NCBI GenBank assembly: GCA_947568835.1
Contig: OX387605.1
Location: 16,868,418 to 16,932,417, forward strand
Direction: 5' to 3'
DNA: 64,000 bases
DNA from: Protonemura montana
Lineage: Eukaryota; Arthropoda; Insecta; Plecoptera; Nemouridae
In this document: positions 12,701 to 24,700 of the stretch, piece by piece
Layout: every line of letters starts with the position of its first letter
Position numbering within the stretch: the stretch's first letter is position 1
The notes under the pieces: model-generated
The model's input: the letters and a program-made list of their open reading frames with translations, nothing else
What the model was told of the DNA's origin: nothing
Database searches by the model: none
Made by a program: the position numbers and the translations under genes

Positions 12701-15700
12701 TCCTATTGCCAGTGGATTTTTTTTTACCGGACCTGGTTTCATAGCAATTTTTCTCTCTTTTCCTAAACTTACAGTAGTACACTAAATAACCTATCTTCCA
12801 GCCAGGCCTTCAAAATAATGTGCCCTTTATTTTCGTTTTGTTTTCTACGTGGGAAGTTGGTAATAAATCTGTCGGGAAAGTCCTTGTTTTTTTTCTGCAT
12901 GGCTGGCTACCCTGCATACATTGTGACATTCAGGATAATTAAAGTAAACCTGGTGCTCTACCATTGCACTGTTACGGACAGAATTACCGAGCGAGTCTAG
13001 GTTTTGTCAGCAGGCGCAGGCGAAAGCACTGGCCTGTGATGTTATTTTTAAACAGTTCTTTATGTTCAAAGTGAAAAAGGAAGGGAGATCGCTCGCGCTT
13101 TGCTCAGGGCGCTTGGGGTGCGGTGTTTAATAGGTGGTGGTGCCGAGTCCGATGGCACAGATTTTTGCCCCACGCATATCAATGACATTATTCAAATATT
13201 GATTTAATACTGCCTATATTTGAGGTCAAAGAGCGTACACGTATGAGTAGTCAATTCCTCTAGTACAATGTAAATGGCTGAGGGAGAAAAGTTTTTTTTT
13301 ACTAATATAACACTGCGTGGGTACGATTCAAAAATCTGTTTCAAAATTCAGAATAACGAAGAATATATATATAACAGAAATAATAACAGAAAGAAGTAAG
13401 CAATTGTAGAATGATGTAGCTGAGATCAAACATCATATGTAAATACTTCGAGACCCAATGCTAAACGAGTAATGCGTTTTGGTACAATCACAGGTACAAT
13501 CCCTGATTTGACCCATGTCACTAATGAACTATCCGCTGATCTACTTGATGAAGTATCTTTTTAGATAGATAGATAATCAAAACATTGTTGTCAATGATTC
13601 ACTTGTAGAACAAAATATGCCAGTCATGTCCGGTGCACGTGCACGCCAAATGATGCAATGACCTTTCCGAACGTTCCTATTCTATTGGTTGCCAAAATGC
13701 AATCTGAGAAGGATACTTGGAGCCAAAATGAACGTAAAATGTGGTCACAATGATATTAGGTATCGACCTTTTGATCCATTACCCTGATTGATACTTATCA
13801 AATCTTTGTTGACAGTGTTTTGCACTAGCCAGAGAGGACAACGCTAACTATTGATAGGTATTGCTTTGTCCGTATCTCAGATGATAAGATAACAGCACCA
13901 ACAGATATTAAAGATTTTTGATCGTTGCATCAATTCATTCTTACACACTCCGTTAAAACAATGGCGTCTTACCAAATTGTTCTCGTTGCTTGCTGCTTCC
14001 TGTCAATAGCTACCGGTGAGATGAATTATTTTGTTGGATTAATTACTATATAGTTCCAAAGAATATTATTGGTTCTCAGCTAAATTGCAAGGTATGTCAT
14101 ACCTTGTTTACAAGTGGCCACCTAAAAATAAGTTGTCCAGACAGGAAAAAAATGTATGTAAATGCAGGTCGACTTACTATTGTCACCCCTTACAAAGAAT
14201 CAACTAAAAGATGTTAAAAACATACAAGTTTCAATACTATAAACGCGCTAGTAATATATTGAAAGTTTTCAAAATGCTTTAGGGTTGTTGTCAATCATTT
14301 TACTCTATATATGGAACTATATTCTCTTCAGCTGGTTTTCCGAAAGCAACTACAATCTTTACCGACTACACAAAACCATACAACCTGATGCGAAGCAGTG
14401 CAGCCATTACCAAAATATGGCGTTTCGAAAAAGAGTTCGACCTATCTGGCGTGTTCATCGGCAGTCGCCACTCGGACGACGTTTGGGGAGTGCCACCCAG
14501 TGAGGAGCCCCTCTACATGGAGAACCTGTCAGTGTACATCACAGAACACAACGGCACGTACCTTGCCCCACACACCGAGGTCGGCATCGGACGATTCGAG
14601 GGACTCGTGGAGTACAACTCTACCATCTTCGTACAACTGAAGAGTTTGAGAGAAGGCGAGGATGTGCCCAGAGTCAGAGCGCTCTCCGACGAGAACACGC
14701 TGTACTACATTGCTGTCGCGCATAATGTTCCCGTCCCTGGATGGTATCCGTACTATAATGACCTTGACCTCGAGTTCTTTGGCGCTGTCAACAACAACGG
14801 TCTAACAGATTATGGGGTCATAATTGGAATCGAGTACTCGAAACCTACAGACCTCGAATAAATATTATAATAATTAAAAATAATTTAGTGCGCTGAAATA
14901 CAATCAGCAATACAATCCATTACGTTGTTTATAATTTAACTCCCAATCACTCTAAACGTAATTTAAACATGCTTTTACCCTTACACAAATGATTTATAGA
15001 AGTAAAAGCTTCGTTTTCTCATTTTTAATCAGAATTCATATCTATACTGTGGCGTACTTCACGAGGTTTACCCCTGATATATTTTCTGCGTGCTTTCCGT
15101 GGCCACCACGTGGGTTCAATCCATCGTCTTTTCAGCGCAATTGCATAATTTTGTTCCCCCCAACTCACACTCCCTGGCATTTATCTAAAAGCCTTGAAAT
15201 ACCTTCGTCGAAACGGGACTAAAATGCGGTGTTAAATTCACTGCATACATTATTTCCATGTAGTTCTCCGGGCAAATAGATTTTCCTGACGCCATGGCTA
15301 ACCACCAACAAGCGTCAGTCGCGCTCTTTTCCACTCTTTTCCAACGCGCCTGGTTCGCCACCGCCCCACGTCCCTACCCCGTGCCGCGTCCCGCACGCGG
15401 TGACTTATTTAATTACGGGGAAAGCGCGCGCTCCTCGTGGAAGACTAACGTGGTATTAATTCGCGCGCTAGCTACGCGCGGCTAGCTCGTATATAACTTT
15501 GTTGCTCATAATGAAATAAAATCCGGATGTTTGAGAGATAAAATTTAAGAGCACTCTGCTTCCGTTATGTTTTAAACGCCTATCTGTGTACCACCTGAAA
15601 ATGTCGATCAAATGAGAAAGAAAATGTATGCTGCCATGTTCTCATTGGGCATTCACTTCTCACTTTAAACGTAATTAGTGACTTTTGTTCACTTGAAACT

Positions 15701-18700
15701 TTTAGTGCACTAGCCTTTTTAATTACAAGATTTTTTTTTTTTTTAACTTTTGAAAAAATAGTGCTAAGGTGATATTGAGTTGACACAGAAAAGCGTTCAA
15801 AAAACGATGTTTTTTCCCTGAACTGCCGATAAGTGTAACAAAAAAAAAAAATGATAAAGAGAAATGAGATTTCTCTACTTTCCACGCAGCATTCGTTTCA
15901 TAAATAAATCTCCTCTCCTGCAAACAGCGAGCACAATAGAGCCTTCCATTCAAAATTAAATACATTTTATTTAAAGTGCTTTCGCTTAACTTTGGTATGG
16001 TAGCGAATTTCATTCTAGCTAGATAATAAAATTTCGACTACGTACAATCATTGGGCGCGACATAAAGGCAAGCCCATTAAGTGTATTGCCGGACGCCAAG
16101 GTAAAAGATTACGGGGGGAGGGGGGAGGGCTAGCGGACCTGGCGGACCGGCGATCTGAAAGTGTAATCGCATCTGGCGTCGTATCGTGATACGTAGCGTC
16201 GGCGTCAGCGTCGTCGAGAACCGTGGTGCGCCGCTTTGCCCGCGACGCCGACGCCCGCGACTTGGACGCAGGCGACGCCGACGACGCGACATGCGAAGGC
16301 CCGGAAATTACGTTTGGGAACACGGGCCTTTGTGCCGACAATCCCTACCGTGTTCCGTCAACCAAATGTTTTACTATCTATTGTTTCGAGTTTTTTTATA
16401 TATATATATATATACTATAGTACCTCGTGTATTCCGTATTCAATGCACCGTACCTGAAAACCGGGAATCGAGGGGAATAAAAACTATATTTACTTTTCTT
16501 TTTATTAAAGCGTCAATGTTTTGTAAATGTGAAAAGCATAAATACTCGCTTGAATGTTTAAGTGATCCGGAATAATTAAATGCTGAAAATTTCCGTGTTT
16601 ATTTTACGGAAGTATTGTTCAGTATTGTGCAGTTGACATGCAGTGGAACTGTGCCAATCCAAACAATATCGCAAGTTGGTTTTATTAATAATATTGCTCG
16701 TTACAGAATTACTACACATCCTAGCGACTGAATCAATATTTCATGGTGCGCCTGCTTTACCCAGCGCAGTCAAAGGAGTCGCATGCAATCTGTCATTGTT
16801 TTAGCAAAACAGTGTTTAGCATTAATTTCATATCTCCCGATATGCAGTTTGCACAATTCCAGAAAATTAATTAGTGTTGTACTTGGCTGGCACTTGACTA
16901 GGGTAGATTAAACTTGATATGAAGAAGATACCTGTATGGGTGCAACTGTAGAATACCTAGCTCAATCAAGGGATGAACTGCGATAGTTAATTTTAAATCA
17001 AATCAAGTACTAAGCGAACAGAAGCTCCTTCAGACTTCAATTTCTGTTTAAGAAGAAAGAAGAAAAATGCTTCTAAGAAATGCGTTTGGCAAGCACGTTT
17101 ACCGATAATATTGCTCGGACGAGACGAGGTTGAAACCTTGATCCTTGTCTGGTGACCAAAATTCGATCAATAATATTATCATCCAGCTATACACGCGGAC
17201 AAAAACCTCTAGCTATCTTTCCCTTACTTCTGACGTTACGCGTCGCGTATACCGTCGAAGCCAGCGCGTCTTGAATGTCAAATAGGGCGTCGGGGCGCCA
17301 TCGAAACAAAACACAGCGACACAAAATTACCACCCTCCTCGGGACGACGCCGATGCCGACGCCAACGCCGACGTCGACGACGGTGGCAGATCGGTGACAC
17401 TCTCATTCAATAACGCGCGTTACATTCGAAGACGCCGACGCCATAGCACACGTGGCTGTAAGTTTAGACGCCGAACTCAATTTCGACGCCGCTCCGATAC
17501 GCTTTTTTGACGTCAAGCTTCGTTTCAAAGCCGTAAGATAAATTGGTTTAAAGAGACCCATCAAAGGAGCGTATAGCGTATTTACAGCAAAAAAAATGAA
17601 AATTTAGACTGTAATTCCTTTTTTTTCCTCATACTGAAACACATTTTGACGTGCGAAATTGCTAGTACTTAAACTTGAAGTGAACGTATACATAATTAAT
17701 ATTAATTACTTGAGCCTATAGCATTTCCCTTCATTGGTGATAGTTCAATGAGATAGCGAGCCTCTTGCGTTTGCCTTTTGTGTACCACTTTGGCTATTTA
17801 TGCGCCCAATGAAGCCTTGTTCCCAGTCTCTTGGGCATGCCCAGGACAATACTGAGGTGCACGGGGTTTCGTTGGGCTGGTAATTTATTGCGTCTTATAC
17901 CAAGGCAGGGTAATGGGATATACCGCACTGTTAAACCTTGTATAGCCATGGCCCACCACGCTAGATAAGAACGTCACAATTTACACTTTCCCCTACTTCC
18001 CAGTCCCTTGTTAAATGGGCTCTATTTTGAGGAAATAATATACACCATGTTCTCATTGACACCAAAATAACCATAATCTGTACAAGCGCTTTGTGTTTCA
18101 AAGATTTCATTTGCGTTTTAATTCTTTTAATCCTAGTAAGCCGATAATGCGTAAAAATTATTTTGTAATTAGGTTCATAAATGTTTCTACTGTTTTTTTT
18201 TTTATGTTTTGGGATATGATATAATAGTGCACATCTGCCAAATTAAATTTGCTTTCTGTCTCCGAAACAATATTACGATTCAGGTCGTCTTTCCACCGCC
18301 TTGATTAAAAGCGACAAAGTCTTTGCAACTAATTAACCCTTAATTTATTCGTCCCCACACACACCTCATTATGCAATCTCACCTTACAGTACGTACCTAC
18401 TGCCAAGGTATATATTTTGATCAGACGTAAAAATTCTTCAACCGTTCGTCTTTAATGCTAAATTGCCAATGAACTCCGGGCCAGCTTTCTTATTTTCTTT
18501 TTGTCAATCTTTATTTCTTTTAGCTTAAATCGTTTTTTCTGCTCATTTACCCTCCAAATTGTATCACTCTGTTATTCTATAGAAGCAAACTGATGCTGTT
18601 CGTGGACATGAAAGGTCTCGTTCTCCGAGTAATGACCCAAGTTTGTATTCTCGACCAAGAGACCATGTGGCGGAAAAGTTAAGAGAAAGAAAATCATCAA

Positions 18701-21700
18701 TTATTTCCAATTTCCAGTTTCCAATTTGAAGTTAGATTTCATGTAGTGCATGAGATAGAAATGCCTCATTCGCTCAACCAATCGCGTGTACTGGAAATCC
18801 ACAGTTAGCTTTTCACGGTGCTCTTTTGAATAACGTCAGTTGAGCTCCAAACATGCCTTTGACCAAAACGCCTAACCGCATAGCACAATAATTTTCTTTG
18901 CCGTTGTCTTCCATCCCCGATACTCTCGAGGTCTCTCCCTTGTTTCTTCGCCCTCCAACGGCTCCCCAACCCACAAGAACGCCGCCCCCACCGCCCATAG
19001 CACGAGTGACGTCGCCTGGCGCCATTACATGGTGACACCCCGTCGACAGCGACGTCGAAGACGTACCGACGCCGCCTCGACGTGGCGTCTCTCCAGCCCC
19101 GAGCCGAGGCAAGCAATTGCGCAGGGGGTCACAGTCGCAGTCACAGTCACAGTTGGGCGCCCAGAGGCCCGGGGAGAAAAATACGAAGACTCATTACTAA
19201 ACTGCCTTGCCGGGGTTCGAGAGTAGAAAATGAAACTAGCGTGGTAAAGGGGTAGGCACTGGCACCCTGCTAAGATGAAGCTCTGGAGACATTTTAAAGA
19301 TAAACTGTTGTCTGCTTAGAACAGCATTTGAATTCATGGCACGTCATAAAAATGTAACTAACGTTTTCCTGTTTCGTTTCATGTGCCTTTTGCACTCTTT
19401 GCTCTTTTTGTTAAAGTTATAGAAACTGCAATTTGATGACCTCGATGCGAGTTGTACAAAGGTAGTGGATGAAAGAGTGTAGGAACAGTTGATGCAGTTT
19501 TCATGGATTTTGAAAAGTCATTCGACAAAGTAGACCACGAGAAGTTACTGCAATTGAAACAATTACTGCAATTACAATTGCAATTCAATTACTGAAATTG
19601 TGGGAAAAATTACAGAATTTACAAATCATTAAGTAGATTGGGGATTTTCTGAATATTAGAGTGCAGTATGTGAAGATCAGAAAAGTGCTTTCCGATCCGG
19701 TACGAGGTCCCCATAAGAAATCAGAAATCAAGGAATTGGAAAAGGTACAAAGACTGGCAGCAAGAAGAGTGACTGGCAGAATGAAAAAGACGAGATTGTT
19801 TGTAAAGGATAATGGGAAAAGTATAAGAATGTGGGAACGACCTTCAATCATGATGAAATAATTAGAATGGATATCGTTAAAACAAAGAAGAAAAATGTGT
19901 AGATTGTGCAATAAAACAAGTTTGGGTGCCGAAGAGAACATGAAGATAGTATTATTATAAAAATATAAAGAACAACACAGACAAATACTCTTTTTAATAT
20001 ATAACGGGTAAAGATTGGCATGGAGTGAAGAAAAGTGTAGTGGAAGGCACTGAAAATAATGTTAACATTTTTAGAAGAAAGATGTTAGAATAAGTAATAG
20101 AAGATAGTTTAGGTAAATAGTTTTAGTATTTTTTCTGCCACCTGTATTTAACATGCAAATTGCAGTTTTTTCTTGGGAAAAAAAAAAAAAAAAAAAAAAA
20201 ACCCAGCTCATTGCGAAGAAAGGCAATGTCGGAAAGTTGGCAAAAAAGGCATTTGCCTACTTTGTTCGTATCATGTGAGCTCATATGTGCCTTCCAGCCA
20301 CGAGGACTAATTTTCACAGAGGGTCGTTGATTTGGCTTCAGAATGTAGATTCGCAGTTATTCGTTCTATGGTACGGACCTAATTCAAGTGTCAATATGAG
20401 TGCGCTCGTCTAGATGGACGTTGTTCACTAGCATAGAACGCCTCTGAACTCTGAAGAGCACGACTTGCTCTATCACAAACGACAATAGGCCGTATTTGAA
20501 TAGTCAAAGAGAGAGATAAAACACTAATTAAAAATCTCCATTCCTCTAAAACTATGGGAGAACTTCGAAGGGTGCTTTTCGAAAGCTTCCCTTGGCGATA
20601 GAAAGAAATTGAAAGTCGAATCTTTTAACGGGAGGGTGGTGATCTTTTATCGAGACATCCTGAAGGTCCTGGAGAGGATCATTCCCAATTAATGTCCCCT
20701 CTCCGCTGGTCCACGATGGCACTTTGGTGGATTTGAATCTGACGAGAATGAAACGTGAGCAAAAGTTAAAATAATTGGACTGCTTGCAGTGCAAAGCTGT
20801 AAAGATTTTAGTATTCGAATCAACTTCAAAGTGAATTTTGGTATAAAACGTACTTAGATATTTTCTTTATTTTCAAGTAGAAATGCATTAATTTCGCACT
20901 GACAGCAAGAAATTATATTGTTCAAATTATTATTATTTTTATTTTGCTATAGTGGCTGCACAATAGCTAGTATATTTATATAGAAGGGTAATTTTTCAGA
21001 GGAGTGGAACCCTTTTCTGTAGCAAGTACCTGTGCATTGCCTGCTTCATTATATATTTTATTTTATTGTTGTACGTTATAACCCAGTTGACGCTCGGCGA
21101 AACATCAGAGTGAGTCTCAGTAGAGCAATATGCATTTGCATATAAATATTATTGACATAATTCGCCTTCTATTATAATCATCCACATACCTTGAGGTAGT
21201 TTGAACATTTTGTTTGAGCAAAGCATATCGTGGTAGACACCTGAAAGGGTAAAAGATCAAACAGAATTTGACCAAATCAAACAAAAATTACTGGAATATA
21301 GTACCTATAATTTGAATAAGTTGCGAACTATGTTGGTTTCACTGGCTCTTTGTTTTACAATAGCACTTGCACTAAAACAATGTGGGACGGATTATCAGAA
21401 ACAACCACTGTCCCTTGGTCATCTCGGGCACACAATTTGGAACCCAACCATCAATTGGTAGTTGGACCAAAGGTAGACAGATCCACAGGCTGGAGACCGC
21501 TAGTTAAAGGCTCGCCAGACAGACTATTACACGCAATCGCAACCAAACAAACAATACAGACCGAACACCACAATTGTCGAATGGAACAGCTCATTTCAAT
21601 CGCCCGATCAAAGTGGGTATCAAGATAAAGTGGTCAATTAATCTTGCATCTGATTGCTGAAGGTCGGTTTATTGCACCTTCATAAAGCTTCCATTATGGA

Positions 21701-24700
21701 GGAGGTACACCTATAAACTACAAGGAGTCAGCGTGAAGTGTGGGAAATCATAGCTGGGAGCTGGACCAGATCCTCATATCGCCAACGGAGATAATCAAAA
21801 CAGGTTTTGTAACACGTCCAAGATGTTTTTTTTCGTTTGAGAATTTATTTTGTTTTATTACTCCGCTAGTTTTGGACGCGTGGCTGTGCCCGCCACGAAT
21901 CGAGTGGTCCGCCGAAACGCCCATTTGCTAATATAATGATTATTGCACGCGATTTGTAAATGGAATATTAAATTATATCGTTTGTTTATGAAGGCTTTGT
22001 ATGATCGCATCGAACAGTCGCTTACCCGGACAGTTCGGTAATCTTTATCAAGAGTCACGACTCCACGGGAATTACCGGACCACGGACCGTCGATTACGTC
22101 CACATGCCACTTGCGCTAGTTATATATACAGGTGACCAAACAACGAATGAACAGCGGTCCGAAACGCACAAATCTGTGCCCGCGACAAAGCAAAACTCGT
22201 GAATCAGCTTATAAGCGGATTGGTGGTCGATATTATAATGATAATCCTTCCAGCAATCCTAACTCCGGCTGTATTTATCAGCACGGCTACGCCTCCGGCC
22301 ACCACAAGCCCACGATCTCACTCACCCCATCATCCACATTTAATTCACAACCGAAGGGTATTTCGAAAATTTTGACGTTCTCACCATGATTGCATGGTTG
22401 TTTTTACAAAGCATTCCCAACCATCTTCAATTTCCTGTCTCTGCATTTCTCTGACTGGTCTGGCCTCCCTTCTACGCTTGTTGACTCTAGGCTCTCATTG
22501 CCAACTATTATCAACCCTCATTGACATTCAGAGAAGCGCCGCGACGCCTATGTGACGTCGTTTATCGAATCGAGGATCGAGGAGAAAACAGCCGCCCTCC
22601 TGGCTCGTTGGCGTGAGCCTTTTCATTTAGATGGACCGGTAATTGAAAAAAAACAACGGTCTCTTCGTATTCGAAAAAAATCGGCGAAAATCGGGACATC
22701 CGGTAGTCATGAAGGGGATTGGGAATCGAATGGTATTCCGGGATGTCGATTTGGGGTCGAGATTTTAGACCAAACAATTGATCTGATCAGGTAATCTTCG
22801 CGGCTTGAGTTTAATTGAAAAGGTTGCCACGCTATTAAATTCGGGATTCAATGGTTATTGGCGCTTTTCCGTACAGGATAGATAGCTTTTTTGTGGAGTT
22901 ATAAATCCCGTGCAAACAACGGCAGCCGACCCATTACATATGATGATGTATCCTCCCCGTTTGAAAACGCTGACGTGAACTCCAAGCCCAGCGAGCGGCC
23001 CTTGGCCCTTCGTTGATTACATCAGCTCCGGCCCAGGCAGAATCCAAATTTCATAGCAAAAACACGTAAATGTGATCTGTTTTGCTAGCGTGTTATCTTT
23101 GAATCCAATCTGAATTATAAAGGGCTATCAATTTATACGATATTACTATGTCTCCACACCTAAAATCGAATTGCCGAAGTTAGTTTCAATAAGGACTTTT
23201 TATTAGAATTTGCAGGTCGTTGATATTTGCTCTTTATCTAGATCAAAATGAAGGAGTGAAATGTCATCGAGTGGGTGATTCGAACGGAGATTTTTATTTT
23301 ATCTTACATTCTGTCGGCGTGGTTTCTTCGTTAGCAGAATGTTTCCCTGGTTTAAAAATAAAAGACAGTCTTTGTGGAAACGTTGTTCGTTGCAAGCTCT
23401 CGCCAGCTTTTGCATAATTTCATTAAGTGCATCTTAGCATTTGCCAGAACGTTTGCAGTTGTATAAAACAACAGTCTGCACACAACTCGCGAAATGATAA
23501 GAAAGTGGTGATTAATGAACGTGCGCTAGTTTCCTTAAATGAATAAACACAAACAAAATTTGTTTGCCGATCTACGACATTTTTAAATTTGCAGAATATA
23601 AAACACGAAATGACTTGCCAGATGCGATCCCATAGTTCATAAAATTGGGTAATTGTTAAGTAAATCATTCCTCCAACCCCAACCACCACACACAGACCCC
23701 CAACAAGGATATACAAACAATGGAAGTCACACAAACCCGGACATATTGTCATTTGTCAAACCACATCTGCATATGTAGGAATGAAAGGGAGATCTCACGG
23801 GTTACCTATGTACCCATTTGTTCTGTGGCAATAGTTCTTCGACAACAGGCTCTTCAGGCATAATGAGGGTTGAATAGTCAATGAGGACTGGGTTTACATA
23901 TCGTGAGAACATCAACACATTTCTACGCGGCGCTCGGAATGAAAAGTAATTGACAAAATAAAATACGGTGACGATAAACACCAATGTCGATGTAAATGTA
24001 TGTATAGGAGTTTTATTCTATTTCTTAGGATCCGACGAAAACGAATAAACACAAGATACTCTTGAAAAAATAAACTGGAAATTGGAAAATTCTATTTTCT
24101 TTCTATTGCTGATATTGTTTGGGACGTCGTCACCTAAAGATGATCGGATTTTTTTGTTTATTGCTTGAAAAAAGACTATAGTATTTATAGTATACTAGAA
24201 AGCAACTTTTTATTTTTATTTTGTAACTATTGTTTTTGGTGGGATTCAGATCTATGAAAATAGATTCTGGATCTTTATCATTATCAACCACTACAAAAGA
24301 AGTCGTTATTTTCAGACAGTAAAAACGTGTTTACCTAGGACATACCCTCTCGAAAGATACGTAATTACAATAGTCGAAAATATCGTTACCTTATGTCAAA
24401 AAATCATATAACTTGGTACGGTAGTTCGGACTAGCACGTGCGACCTCTGGAAGTTAAATATTTACGAGTGAGTGTGCAATCTGAAACGGTCCAAGTGAGG
24501 GAGGAAAATGCGATTGGGCCGTTGCCGATGGCAAAACTTTTCAGATTAATCAGTTATTCGGTGCGAGAAATCAGTCCATTTGCACTCGGTCCGGCGTCCG
24601 GCTTTTAAAGCGTCCCAAGTCGACGCCTAGCGTCGCGGCGACTAATGCATTGCGGTCACGTGACAAGGATAGATTGATGGCCATTGGTATTTATCAGAGA

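Noticed and set aside
21185..21215. let-7-like text (TTGAGGTAGTTTGAAC)
   Set aside because: It departs from the let-7 seed extension after GAGGTAGT and has no pairing arm nearby.
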